Below are positions 27,688-36,589 of a stretch of DNA of 64,000 nt, one piece after another. Every line of letters starts with the position of its first letter. Position 1 is the stretch's first letter. The DNA is from Rhodospirillales bacterium (lineage in GTDB: Bacteria; Pseudomonadota; Alphaproteobacteria; Rhodospirillales; Casp-alpha2): NCBI GenBank assembly GCA_023145215.1, contig JAGLED010000004.1, forward strand, positions 1 through 64,000, read 5' to 3'. The notes beneath the pieces are model-generated. The model saw only the letters and a program-made list of their open reading frames with translations, did no database searches and was not told the DNA's origin. Both the position numbers and the translations under genes were made by a program.

Positions 27688-28290
27688 ATGAATAATCTTG
27701 CCATGTCCGACCTCGTGATTTGCGGCGTCGAAGAACTGCCCGAGCACGGTCGCCGTGGTTTCACCCATGTCGCAACGCTGATCGATCCCGATTGGCCGGA
27801 AATTACCGCATTCGACACGTTTGATGCGCATGAACGGCGTGTCTTCCTTTGCCATGACATTATCGATCCCTTGCCGGGAAAGACGCCGCCCAGCCGTGAA
27901 TTGGTGGAAGATGTGCTTAGTTTCGGCAGATCGTTGTCTGAGAGCCTGGCGCAGGGCGAAAACGTCAGGCTGCTGATCCACTGTCACAAAGGGGTCTCGC
28001 GCTCTTCGGCGGCGATGCTGTCATTCCTGGCGCAAGTGCATAGGGACGAAACGCCGGAAGCACTGTTCAATCGGCTTCGGGCCATTCGTCCACAAGCTTG
28101 GCCGAATTCGGTCATGGTCGGTTTTATCGACGAATTCCTCGATTACGACGGCGCCCTGGTTGATGGGCTGCGTGTCCATTACGGGCATCGGCTCCAGGCG
28201 CATCCGCGCACGGGCGAATGGATGTCAGCCAACGGGCGAGCCCGCGAAGTCGAAATGGCAATAATGCCGGAAGATAAGGTCAGTCCTTAA
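27688..28290 (+). CDS. Small cysteine-dependent (tyrosine/dual-specificity) protein phosphatase
   Basis: This protein of about 200 residues contains LLIHCHKGVSRSSAAML, the HCx5R(S) loop that defines cysteine phosphatases, at about residues 99-110. An Asp suited as general acid lies upstream in CHDIIDPLPG. The overall shape resembles bacterial dual-specificity-like phosphatases conserved in alphaproteobacteria. ATG 27688 is used; GTG 27682 and ATG 27703 are alternatives. It is monocistronic between a terminator and a convergent gene, with an 11-bp overlap at the 3' end. The target protein or small molecule is unknown. Confidence 0.72.
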   Translation: MNNLAMSDLVICGVEELPEHGRRGFTHVATLIDPDWPEITAFDTFDAHERRVFLCHDIIDPLPGKTPPSRELVEDVLSFGRSLSESLAQGENVRLLIHCHKGVSRSSAAMLSFLAQVHRDETPEALFNRLRAIRPQAWPNSVMVGFIDEFLDYDGALVDGLRVHYGHRLQAHPRTGEWMSANGRAREVEMAIMPEDKVSP

Positions 28291-29452
28291 CGACCAGTCC
28301 CTGCGGGAAGTTGCACAACCTTTCGGCGCCGGTGTCCGTGACCAACACGCCTTCGCTGATCTCTATACCCCAGTTATCGAGCCAAATCCCCGGCATGACG
28401 TGAATGGTCATCCCGGCCATCAGGGCCGTGGTGTCGCCTGGGCGAATCGACAAGGTATGCTCACCCCAGTCGGGCGGGTAGTTGAGCCCGATGGAGTAAC
28501 CCATTCGCGAATCCTTGACGATCCCGTGCCGGCTGACGACCCGGTTCCAGGCCGCGTGAACTTCTTCGCACGTAACCCCTGGCCGCATGCTCTCGACGGC
28601 AACGTTGAGCGCTTCGACGGCGACCTCGGCGATTTCCGCCATGCGGGTCGGTGGCGGCCCTAAATGAACGGTTCGTGACATCGGGCAGTGATAACGCATA
28701 CGGCATCCGGCCAATTCCAGGATCGTCGCTTCGCCATGCTGGAACGGTTCCGAGTTCCATGTCAGGTGCGGGGTGGTGGTGCCGACGCCTGTCGGCAGCA
28801 TCGGTACGATCGATGTGTACTCACCGCCGAAATCATCGGTGCCGCGGATTTGCGCGTTGTAGATATCGGCGACCGCATCGCATTGCCTGGTCCCCGGTTC
28901 GATAGCGTCGATGCCGGCCTGCATCGCCAATTCGACAAGCTTCGCCGCTTCCCGCATATAGGCGATTTCCTTGGGGCTTTTGACGACACGGACCCAGTTC
29001 ACGAGATTGGCCGCATCGACGAACGTCGCGTCCGGCATGGCGGCTTCCAGGGCTGCGTGCGCACGCGCCGAATAGTAATAAGCGTCCATATCGACGGCGA
29101 CCCGGCCCTTGCCCAGGCCGCGTTCCACCAAAAGGCCTCCGATCCAGTCCATGGGGTGGATGTCCTCGGCCTGGACGTAATGATCCGGGTAGCCGAGCAT
29201 ATTCTCCTCGCTAAGGTGCGTTGTCACGAACCCGCCGGCACGGTCGATGCCGCGGACGATACAAATGGGTTCGTCTTCCTGTTGCGACACGGCGACGATT
29301 TGCGGGGTATAGAACGACCAGCCGTCGTAGCCGGTCAGGTAGTTCATATTGGCCGGGTTGCAGGTGATCAGTAGATCGAACCCCTGCTGCGCCATCCGCG
29401 CACGAACGCGGTCCACACGTACGTCGTACTCGGCCTTGTCGAAGCTATGCAT
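28280..29452 (-). CDS. doeA: M24-family amidohydrolase-like protein (ectoine hydrolase/creatinase type)
   Basis: This 390-residue pita-bread-fold protein has the N-terminal signature MNYLTGYDGWSFYTPQ shared with ectoine hydrolase (DoeA/EutD). The metal-binding residues of true M24 peptidases are mostly missing: the DxG and SDxTRT positions read LELAG and PMSRT, the usual HGxG His is Tyr (GYSIGL) and the EP Glu is Met (HVMPGIW). This matches metal-free creatinase-like hydrolases, which open C-N bonds of small molecules. Ectoine is the best guess; creatine or a related compound is possible. It is divergent from a GlxA-type regulator. No doeB partner is in the window, so the symbol is tentative. 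Confidence 0.66.
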   Translation of the reverse strand: MHSFDKAEYDVRVDRVRARMAQQGFDLLITCNPANMNYLTGYDGWSFYTPQIVAVSQQEDEPICIVRGIDRAGGFVTTHLSEENMLGYPDHYVQAEDIHPMDWIGGLLVERGLGKGRVAVDMDAYYYSARAHAALEAAMPDATFVDAANLVNWVRVVKSPKEIAYMREAAKLVELAMQAGIDAIEPGTRQCDAVADIYNAQIRGTDDFGGEYTSIVPMLPTGVGTTTPHLTWNSEPFQHGEATILELAGCRMRYHCPMSRTVHLGPPPTRMAEIAEVAVEALNVAVESMRPGVTCEEVHAAWNRVVSRHGIVKDSRMGYSIGLNYPPDWGEHTLSIRPGDTTALMAGMTIHVMPGIWLDNWGIEISEGVLVTDTGAERLCNFPQGLVVKD

Positions 29453-29479
29453 TCACGCGAAGACCCTTAAGCTATTGAT

Positions 29480-29503
29480 CAATAATGCCTACCTCGGTTA
29501 TTG
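29480..29503. promoter_or_regulatory. Operator-like inverted repeat between the M24 gene and the regulator
   Basis: CAATAA (29480-29485) and TTATTG (29498-29503) form a 6-bp inverted repeat with 12-bp spacing, inside the 157-bp divergent promoter region. The position suits a site for the adjacent AraC-type regulator, but binding is not shown. Confidence 0.35.
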
Positions 29504-29609
29504 CGCGATGTCACGTGAATGTCATTTCTGTATTTTCTCTTTTTTATACGTGCATTAATCTCGGTTGCTAGGTCGCGTTTGACGACTGGCGTAAGAGGGG
29601 ATTTCCGCC

Positions 29610-30575
29610 ATGTTTGGTGGCTCGGACGGCGTTAAACCGCACAAAATCGGCTTCGTGCTCTTGCCCGAATTTACGATGATCGGGTTCAGTGCGGGCGTGG
29701 AACCTTTCCGAATCGCGAACCGCCTGGCAGAGAAATCTCTCTATGCCTGCGATGTCTATTCGGATGACGGTAATCCGATTAAAGCCAGTAACGGTTTGTC
29801 GGTGAATGTCGACGGATCGGTCGCGGAAGCGGAGGGGCTTGAGACCATTTTCGTCTGCTCGGGTCTCAATGTTAAAAATTATCTCTCCAAGGGACTGATC
29901 CAAAAGCTCAGGCGGCTGGCTTCGCATGGCACGGGGATCGGTGCGATCTGTACCGGGACCGAAGTGCTGGCCAAGGCCGGGCTTCTGGATGGCTATAGTT
30001 GCACGATCCACTGGGAGAACATGCCGTCGTTTATAGAGGATTATCCCGATCTCGACGTCGTTACCGAATTGTTCGAGATCGATCGCAACCGGTATACCTG
30101 CGCCGGCGGGACGGCGGCGCTTGACCTGTCGCTTCGCCTGATCGCGCTGCATTACGACGCAGCGACGGCGGCGGCGGTCGCGGATCAGTTAATTCATCAT
30201 CGAATCCGCGAAGGGGACGAAGGCCAACGGATGGAGCTCCGGACCCGGCTGGGCGTTTCGCACCCGAAATTGCTGGCCGTAATCCAGCAGATGGAGGAAA
30301 GCCTGGAGGAGCCGGTCAACTGCGCACAGCTCGCGGCGGGCGTCGGTCTATCGACCCGGCAGCTGGAGCGGTTGTTCCGCAAGTATCTGGGGACCGCGCC
30401 GACAAAATACTATCTCTCACTGCGTCTCAGCAGGGCTCGGTTCCTGCTGCGCCAGACCAGTCTGCCGATCCTTTCCATCGCGCTGGCATGCGGTTTCGTT
30501 TCGGCGTCGCATTTTTCGAAGTGCTACCGCGAGCACTTTAATCGGACCCCCAGTCTGGAGCGGCGGACGGCCTAA
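29610..30575 (+). CDS. GlxA-family AraC-type transcriptional regulator
   Basis: This 321-residue regulator has an N-terminal DJ-1/PfpI-like class I amidotransferase domain (residues about 8-190, with GAICTGTEVLAKAG around the nucleophile-elbow Cys) and a C-terminal pair of AraC helix-turn-helices (about 215-315, ending ALACGFVSASHFSKCYREHF). Relatives such as GbdR and CdhR control glycine betaine and carnitine catabolism, which fits the methylated-amine genes nearby. It is divergent from the M24 gene and likely controls it. AGAGGGG precedes the ATG. The ligand is inferred, not visible. Confidence 0.85.
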   Translation: MFGGSDGVKPHKIGFVLLPEFTMIGFSAGVEPFRIANRLAEKSLYACDVYSDDGNPIKASNGLSVNVDGSVAEAEGLETIFVCSGLNVKNYLSKGLIQKLRRLASHGTGIGAICTGTEVLAKAGLLDGYSCTIHWENMPSFIEDYPDLDVVTELFEIDRNRYTCAGGTAALDLSLRLIALHYDAATAAAVADQLIHHRIREGDEGQRMELRTRLGVSHPKLLAVIQQMEESLEEPVNCAQLAAGVGLSTRQLERLFRKYLGTAPTKYYLSLRLSRARFLLRQTSLPILSIALACGFVSASHFSKCYREHFNRTPSLERRTA

Positions 30576-31888
30576 ATTTCGCGTTGAAGCTTCGGCAACA
30601 GAAACCCGAGGGTGATCGCGCGCACGGCCATCAGGATCGTGAAGGCACCCCAAAGCCCGTGGTTTTCGAACGTCGGGACGAGCAGCGGGAGCGCCGCCAG
30701 ATAAATCAGCAACGACAGGATCATGGCGTTCCGCATTTCGCGTGACCAGGTGCAGCCGATAAAGATGCCGTCGAGTTGGAAACTCCATACCGAGATCATC
30801 GGAAGCAGGATGCTCCATGTCAGATATATCCGCGCCGTTGTGCGGACACCTTCGTCGACCGTCAACGCGTCGATCATGTAAGGGCCGAATACGGCGGTGA
30901 GCGCACTGAACACGACCGCTAACAGCAATGCCCACGTCGCCGTGGTGCGGATTGCGGCCGTGAAGTTCTTTCGGCTGCGTGCCCCTTTCGCCTCACCCGC
31001 AAGCGCTTCTGCCGCGGTAGAGAAGCCATCCAGACCGTAGGCTGTGAGAACCTGGATATGCAGGAGGATAGCGTTCGCCGCGAGGACCGTGTCGCCCATG
31101 CGTGCGCCGATGGCGGTCAGGATGACGAATACGGTCTGAAGGCACATGGATCGAACGAAGATGTCGCCGTTGACGCTCAGCATTCGTTTGATGGGCGCGG
31201 CCTGCATGATTTGCGCGAAATCGAAACGCCCGCCCATCGTATGAAGGTGCTTGCGCGCGAGATAAAGGCCCAGGATCACAGCCGTCGTTTCCCCGGTGAC
31301 CGTCGCCCAGGCGACACCAGCGACCCCCCAGCCGAGCCCCATAACGAACCAGAAATCCAGCAGCGCGTTGATCCCGTTCATATAGACCTGCGTGATCAGA
31401 GCCGCCCGGGTGTTCTGGGTGCCGAAGAACCAGCCAAGAAGCGCGTAATTCGCAAGTGCCGCGGGCGCGGACCAGATGCGGATCGAAAAATACTCTTCGG
31501 TGAGCGGGCGGACGCTATCGCTGGGGCCGACAATCAGGCTTGCGGCTGCGAATATGGGCCATTGAAGCACGACCATCATTGCGCCAAGCACGCCCCCCAG
31601 CATCAGTGCGCGCACCAGCCAGGTGCGGACCTCGCGGCCATCGCGGGCGCCGAACGATTGGGCGGTCAGGCCGGTCGTGCCCATTCGCAAAAAGTTGCAG
31701 CCGTGATAAAGCAGATTGAAAATCAAGGCGCCCACGGCTACTGCCCCGACAAATTCCGGGCCGGGGAGCCGGCCGACCACCGCCGTATCGACGATCCCGA
31801 GGATCGGTACGGAGACGTTGGTGACAATGACCGGCAAGGCGATCCGCCAGGTGCGGCGGTGCCAGTATCTGTGCTCGTCGGCAATCAT
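30572..31888 (-). CDS. MATE-family multidrug/organic cation exporter
   Basis: The 438-residue membrane protein has about twelve hydrophobic segments in two halves, with RIALPVIVTNVSVPILGIVD at the first helix and GTTGLTAQSFGARDGREV after TM2, typical of the DinF-like branch of MATE transporters. These use Na+ or H+ antiport to export cationic compounds. It overlaps the convergent regulator gene by 4 bp and lies 52 bp downstream of the RACo-like gene, so it may be the last gene of the corrinoid operon. Confidence 0.8.
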   Translation of the reverse strand: MIADEHRYWHRRTWRIALPVIVTNVSVPILGIVDTAVVGRLPGPEFVGAVAVGALIFNLLYHGCNFLRMGTTGLTAQSFGARDGREVRTWLVRALMLGGVLGAMMVVLQWPIFAAASLIVGPSDSVRPLTEEYFSIRIWSAPAALANYALLGWFFGTQNTRAALITQVYMNGINALLDFWFVMGLGWGVAGVAWATVTGETTAVILGLYLARKHLHTMGGRFDFAQIMQAAPIKRMLSVNGDIFVRSMCLQTVFVILTAIGARMGDTVLAANAILLHIQVLTAYGLDGFSTAAEALAGEAKGARSRKNFTAAIRTTATWALLLAVVFSALTAVFGPYMIDALTVDEGVRTTARIYLTWSILLPMISVWSFQLDGIFIGCTWSREMRNAMILSLLIYLAALPLLVPTFENHGLWGAFTILMAVRAITLGFLLPKLQREI

Positions 31889-31940
31889 AAGGTTTGGTAA
31901 GCGGAAACCGCTGCGAACACAACGTTCCTGCTGGGAAGAC

Positions 31941-33977
31941 TCAGGCGCGGGAGCGGCGCCGACGCCGACGGCCTTCGTCGTTCTTGGCCAGGACCGGCGC
32001 CAGCATGCGCACCTTGGTCAGTTCAGGAACTTCCGCTTCCAGCTGCGGATAGGCGGCATCGGCGTGCGGCAAAGCCATCGCCTTGACGAAATGTTCCTGG
32101 AAACGTGGCTCAACTGCCGTTTCGACTTTGGTGATCGTTTTAACGATTCGCTGGATGTCGTCGCGGCTTTGCTGGTTCAAAAGCGCAATCCGGGCACCGG
32201 TGCCGGCGGCATTGCCGGCAGCGTAGACGCGGTCGAGACCGCAATCCGGGATCATGCCGAGGACCATCGCGTATTTGGGATCAATGTGCGTGCCGAACGC
32301 ACCCGCCAGCACGATACGATCGACGCGATCGACTTCCATCTTATCCATCAACAGGGCGGCACCCGCATAGAGTGCCGCCTTGGCGAGTTGGATCGCGCGG
32401 ACGTCGTTCTGCGTTACCGAAATCCGGTTTTCACCGTCGTGAATGAGATATGAAAATGTCCGGCCATCCGATTTCACGCGAGGCGAGCGTGCAGCCAAGG
32501 TGCCGTCAATCGTGCCGTCGGTCTTGAGAATGCCCGCCAGCAGCATCTCACCAAGGACCTCGATAATGCCGGACCCGCAAATCCCGGTAATGCCGATCTT
32601 TTCGACCTCGGCATTAAAGCCGTCTTCGTTCGACCACGCTTCGCAGCCGATAACCTTGAAGCGCGGCTCAAGCGTTTGCGGATCGATGCGTAGTCTTTCT
32701 ATGGCGCCGGGTGCGGCCCGCTGACCGCAGGAAATCTGCGCACCTTCGAATGCGGGGCCGGTCGGCGACGATGCCGCGAGAAGCTCGTGCCTGTTGCCGA
32801 GCACGATCTCGGCGTTCGTGCCGACATCGACGATCAGCGTCATTTCATCGCGAAGGTGTGGTTCTTCCGAGAGGATCACCCCTGCGGTATCCGAGCCCAC
32901 ATGCCCGGCGATGCAAGGCAGCATATAGACGCGGGCGTCCTCATTGACGGTGTCGAGGCCCACTTCGGTCGCCCATACCGTCATTCCGGAACTGGTTGCA
33001 AGCGCGAACGGTGCGCCGCCGAGTTCGATCGGGTTAATGCCCAGGAACAGGTGATGCATGATCGGGTTGCCGACAACCGTCATGTTGAGAACGGCATCCG
33101 GTGTTACGCCAGATGCGTCGATCACGTCTTTCGCCAGATCGCTGACCGCACGCCGGACGCTTTCGATCAGGTGGTCCTCTCCGCCCGGGTTCATCATGAT
33201 GTAGGAAACCCGGCTCATCAGATCTTCGCCGAAACGGATCTGCGGGTTCATCGTGCCGTCGGATTCCAGGACTTCCCCCGTTGCCAGATCGCAGAGGTGT
33301 GCGGCGATGGTGGTGGATCCGATGTCGAAGGCGATGCCGTATGCCTTGTCCTTGAAGCCGGGCCAGACAGCGGTGATACGCAAGCCCCGGTGAACCGCGA
33401 CCGTGACTTTCCATTCGCCTTGCCTGAGCGCGCTCTGAAGATTGCGCAATACGCGCATATCGATTTCTTCGAGACCCTTCACATCCCACTGCTCGTCGAG
33501 TGCCTTCAGCAGGCGTTCGAAATCGCCGAGCGGATTGTGCATGTCGGGTTCGTCGACGACGCAGTAATGCAGGCGGATCGCCGGGTCCATGACGATGTCA
33601 CGGACTTCGGCGCGCTTGCGGACGACCTGCTTGTGGACTTGGCTGGACGGCGGAACATCGATGACGACGTCGCCCCATAAAAGCGCATGGCAGCTCAGCC
33701 GCCGTTCGGGGGCGAGCCCTTTACGGGAGTCGAAAAGGTTCTCGGGTTCGCCCCGCGGACTGACGTTCGCAGCGGAGCTTTGAATACCGTGTTTGGAAAA
33801 CTCGCCCTCGGCGACGACGACCTGACAGCGGCCGCAAATGCCCCGACCACCGCATACACTATCGATATCGACGCCGAGTTGGCGTGCGCAATCCAGTATA
33901 GGGGTGCCGACGGGAAAGCGGCCGCGGCGGCCGGACGGCATGAAAGCCACGAAAGCGCTGTTTTCCTTAAGTGGCAC
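31941..33977 (-). CDS. RACo-like ATP-dependent corrinoid reductive activator (ferredoxin-ASKHA protein)
   Basis: This 678-residue protein reactivates Co(II) corrinoid proteins by ATP-driven reduction to Co(I). Residues about 8-100 form a [2Fe-2S] ferredoxin domain with CGGRGICGRC (Cys42, 48, 51) and a fourth Cys at 96. The ASKHA ATPase part starts around YGIAFDIGSTTIAAHL and has VDVGTNAEIVLG, GSGIIEVLGE and VLAGAFGTHID. This is the RACo/DUF4445 layout. The C-terminus ends in an Arg-rich tail. GTG at 33977 has AGAGGA upstream. It follows the methyltransferase gene by 23 bp. Confidence 0.88.
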   Translation of the reverse strand: MPLKENSAFVAFMPSGRRGRFPVGTPILDCARQLGVDIDSVCGGRGICGRCQVVVAEGEFSKHGIQSSAANVSPRGEPENLFDSRKGLAPERRLSCHALLWGDVVIDVPPSSQVHKQVVRKRAEVRDIVMDPAIRLHYCVVDEPDMHNPLGDFERLLKALDEQWDVKGLEEIDMRVLRNLQSALRQGEWKVTVAVHRGLRITAVWPGFKDKAYGIAFDIGSTTIAAHLCDLATGEVLESDGTMNPQIRFGEDLMSRVSYIMMNPGGEDHLIESVRRAVSDLAKDVIDASGVTPDAVLNMTVVGNPIMHHLFLGINPIELGGAPFALATSSGMTVWATEVGLDTVNEDARVYMLPCIAGHVGSDTAGVILSEEPHLRDEMTLIVDVGTNAEIVLGNRHELLAASSPTGPAFEGAQISCGQRAAPGAIERLRIDPQTLEPRFKVIGCEAWSNEDGFNAEVEKIGITGICGSGIIEVLGEMLLAGILKTDGTIDGTLAARSPRVKSDGRTFSYLIHDGENRISVTQNDVRAIQLAKAALYAGAALLMDKMEVDRVDRIVLAGAFGTHIDPKYAMVLGMIPDCGLDRVYAAGNAAGTGARIALLNQQSRDDIQRIVKTITKVETAVEPRFQEHFVKAMALPHADAAYPQLEAEVPELTKVRMLAPVLAKNDEGRRRRRRSRA

Positions 33978-34000
33978 CGCCGTCCTCTTCCTTCAGTCCG

Positions 34001-34903
34001 TTACCCGCGCCGCCGACGGCGTCCTTCACGTCGCCCAGCGCCCTCTGCACCCTCTGCGGCGGGCTCGCGGAACTTGCGGATCCAACGGCCGCAGTTCGCA
34101 TCGTGTCCCATCACGACATTGGCGCCCATGATACCCTGCATTTCGGGGTCGTGAAGCGGATTTGTGATGGCCGACGTCATGCCCGCACCGATGGCCATGG
34201 CGAGGAAGCTGGAGTTCAATCCGTGGCGGTTCGGCAGGCCGAACGAGAAGTTGGACGCTCCGCACGTCGTGTTGACCTTGAGCTCTTCGCGCAGCCGGCG
34301 GATCAGGTGCAGCACCTGGCGTCCGGCGTCATTCAGTGCGCCGACGGGCATGACCAACGGGTCGACGACGATGTCTTCCTTGGGAATGCCATAGTCGGCG
34401 GCGCGCTCGACGATCTTCTTGGCGACATCGAAACGCACGTTCGGGTCCTCGGAAATACCTGTCTCGTCGTTGGATATGGCGACGACGGCCGCACCGTATT
34501 TCTTGATCAGCGGTAGCACGACCTCAAGGCGCTCTTCCTCGCCAGTGACCGAGTTGACCAAGGCTTTGCCCTGATACACGGAAAGTCCGGCTTCCAGGGC
34601 GGCCACGATCGAGCTGTCGATGGACAGCGGCACGTCGGTCAGCGACTGAACGAGTTGCACGCACTCTGCCAATATCTTGGGTTCGTCGGCGAGAGGAATG
34701 CCGGCGTTGACGTCGAGCATGTGCGCACCTGCTTCGACCTGAGCCAGGGCGTCAGCCTCGACGCGCGAGTAATCGCCCTCTGCCATTTCGGCGGCGAGCA
34801 GCTTGCGGCCGGTGGGATTGATGCGCTCGCCGATGATGACGAACGGCTGGTCGAAGCCGATAACGACTTCCTTGGAGGCGGAGCTGACTACGGTTCTGGT
34901 CAA
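34001..34903 (-). CDS. Methyltetrahydrofolate:corrinoid methyltransferase (pterin-binding)
   Basis: The 300-residue protein has the dihydropteroate-synthase-like TIM barrel of methyl-THF:corrinoid methyltransferases (AcsE/MtvA/MtgA type). Signatures are FVIIGERINPTGRK, MLDVNAGIP, LSIDSSIVAAL, NSVTGEEERL, ISNDETG and TTCGASNFSFGLPNRHG. It would move the methyl group between the corrinoid protein and THF. TTG at 34903 is chosen because AGGAG (34912-34916) sits 8 bases upstream and homology begins there; longer frames upstream have no family features. The C-terminus ends in a Glu/Arg-rich tail finishing RRRRRG. Confidence 0.87.
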   Translation of the reverse strand: MTRTVVSSASKEVVIGFDQPFVIIGERINPTGRKLLAAEMAEGDYSRVEADALAQVEAGAHMLDVNAGIPLADEPKILAECVQLVQSLTDVPLSIDSSIVAALEAGLSVYQGKALVNSVTGEEERLEVVLPLIKKYGAAVVAISNDETGISEDPNVRFDVAKKIVERAADYGIPKEDIVVDPLVMPVGALNDAGRQVLHLIRRLREELKVNTTCGASNFSFGLPNRHGLNSSFLAMAIGAGMTSAITNPLHDPEMQGIMGANVVMGHDANCGRWIRKFREPAAEGAEGAGRREGRRRRRG

Positions 34904-34997
34904 AGCGGTAACTCCTGAAAAAGGCGATACAGGCAATCCCTGATTGGCCCTGTAAATACCGATTCTGCGGTCCGTTAACTGTTCAAAACGCGACCCT

Positions 34998-36044
34998 TCA
35001 CGTATCGGCGGCGGCGAGTTTTTCGGCTTCGCGCTCGGCAAATTCGATGGCGGCCGCATCGCCCGGGTTGAGCTCCCGTTTCCACGGTCTGCGATCCTTG
35101 AGAACGCCCGATGCATGGACGATATCGGCCACGAATTCCTCTTGGCGGTAGGCCATGACATGGATCCCCGAAACGCCTTCGATATCGCGGATTTCCTGCA
35201 TCAGATCGATGCAAAGCCGCTTGCCTTCCTGCTTTTGGTTCTCCGCACCTTCTAGGCGTGAGATGATGTTGTCCGGGATGTGGACGCCGGGCACGTTGGA
35301 GCGGATCCAGCGCGCGGTTTTCGCGGACGCCAACGGACCGACGCCGATCAGGATGTAGCACTTCTCATGCAGCCCCATGTCGCAGACGCGCTTCATGTAC
35401 TCCCGCAGCATCGGGATATCGTAGCAGTACTGGCTCTGAACGAACTGTGCGCCGGCCTCTATCTTCTTCTTCAGGCGCAGCGGGCGAAAATCGTAGGGCG
35501 GTGCAAACGGATTGATCGCGGCGCCCAGGAAGACCCTGGGCGGATCCGTGATCTTGCGGCCGGATAGGAAACGGCCCTCGTCGCGCATGGTGCGGATGGT
35601 TTCGAGAAGCGACATGCAGTCGAAATCGAACACCGGTTTGGCCCCCGGCTGGTCACCTGCCTGAACCCCGTCGCCGGTCAGGCATAGGATATTCGACACA
35701 CCCATCGCCGCCGCCCCCAGAACGTCGCCCTGAATGGCGATCCGATTCCGGTCGCGACACGATATCTGCATGATCGGCGCGTAGCCGACGCGGGTCAGGA
35801 GCGCGCAGATGCCGACACTCGACATGTGACAGTTGGCGCCCGAACCGTCGGTGGCGTTGATGCCGTCTACCCATCCATCGAACACGCCGCCACGCTCATA
35901 GACTTCGTTGGGGTCGGCGCTGTCGGGTGGGTTCAACTCGGCGGTGATGGCGAACTCACCCCGCCGGAGAATGCGCTCCAATCGCCCACGAGAGGAATGC
36001 CCGTCCGGCACGACCGAATAGTCTTCGTGCTGATCGGCGGTCAT
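34998..36044 (-). CDS. Methylenetetrahydrofolate reductase (MetF-like)
   Basis: The 348-residue protein is a TIM-barrel MTHFR of the FAD-binding family: ITAELNPPDSADPNE near the N-terminus carries the catalytic Glu region, and ILCLTGDGV, KKKIEAGAQFVQSQYCYD and PLASAKTARW are characteristic. In this operon it probably works with the MetV-like protein upstream, interconverting methyl-THF and methylene-THF. With methyl groups arriving from demethylation, the oxidative direction is likely (inference). The ATG at 36044 overlaps the previous stop (ATGA). Confidence 0.88.
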   Translation of the reverse strand: MTADQHEDYSVVPDGHSSRGRLERILRRGEFAITAELNPPDSADPNEVYERGGVFDGWVDGINATDGSGANCHMSSVGICALLTRVGYAPIMQISCRDRNRIAIQGDVLGAAAMGVSNILCLTGDGVQAGDQPGAKPVFDFDCMSLLETIRTMRDEGRFLSGRKITDPPRVFLGAAINPFAPPYDFRPLRLKKKIEAGAQFVQSQYCYDIPMLREYMKRVCDMGLHEKCYILIGVGPLASAKTARWIRSNVPGVHIPDNIISRLEGAENQKQEGKRLCIDLMQEIRDIEGVSGIHVMAYRQEEFVADIVHASGVLKDRRPWKRELNPGDAAAIEFAEREAEKLAAADT

Positions 36045-36589
36045 TGCGCCGTCTCCGACATGCTGTCCCGTTCGGCCGCTTTTTGCGCCGTGACGCGAAG
36101 CCACGCGGAGCTGTTGCGAAGGCTTTGGTCGACCGGTTTCTGGACTTTCAGAATGTTGTCCGACGCGCGCATGCGTTGGCTGCCTTGCCAAGCCTGCACC
36201 CACACGCAAGGCATGTCCGGTTCGACCTCGCAATTGCCGTTGGCGCGCACGCCGCCACACGGACCGTTGCGGAGCTGCTTGGGGCAGTTCATCGGGCAAG
36301 ACATGCCGGTATCGGAAAGCGCGCACTGGCCGCACATCCGACAATCGAAAAGGAAGCTCTTAACCGACTTCTCGACCAGCATGACGGGATACTCGACCCG
36401 TTTATAGCCGATGGTATTCCAGATCGGGTGGAGTTTCAGGAACACGTCTGCCAGGGCGTTATAGACGCCTTCGAACAGCCGCGCACGTCGTACCGACCAG
36501 AGGCGGATCGAATAACGTGCCCGCTGGCGTCGGACGTGGCTGGTATCGCTCGGCTTGTATGCCGTTGCGGGGGCGGCGGGCTTTTTCAT
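36041..36589 (-). CDS. metV: MetV-like MTHFR C-terminal domain protein (Cys-rich)
   Basis: This 182-residue protein contains a cysteine cluster FDCRMCGQCALSDTGMSCP followed by NCPKQLRNGPCGG and further Cys residues, the hallmark of the MTHFR_C/MetV domain (zinc or Fe-S binding). In acetogens MetV pairs with MetF as a two-subunit methylene-THF reductase. Finding both as adjacent, ATGA-coupled genes here suggests the same complex. The N-terminal 60 residues are basic and family-typical. Its own start overlaps the preceding small gene by ATGA. Confidence 0.82.
   Translation of the reverse strand: MKKPAAPATAYKPSDTSHVRRQRARYSIRLWSVRRARLFEGVYNALADVFLKLHPIWNTIGYKRVEYPVMLVEKSVKSFLFDCRMCGQCALSDTGMSCPMNCPKQLRNGPCGGVRANGNCEVEPDMPCVWVQAWQGSQRMRASDNILKVQKPVDQSLRNSSAWLRVTAQKAAERDSMSETAQ

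Noticed and set aside
28280..29452. Xaa-Pro aminopeptidase or DMSP lyase DddP
   Set aside because: Most metal ligands needed by both are substituted.
34904..35161. Long N-terminal extension of the pterin methyltransferase frame
   Set aside because: It overlaps the MetF-like gene's end, has biased composition and no family match; AGGAG plus TTG at 34903 fits the domain start.
36345..36500. Idea that MetF-like protein starts further upstream
   Set aside because: The MetV-like gene occupies that region and the ATGA overlap at 36041-36044 gives a clean start.
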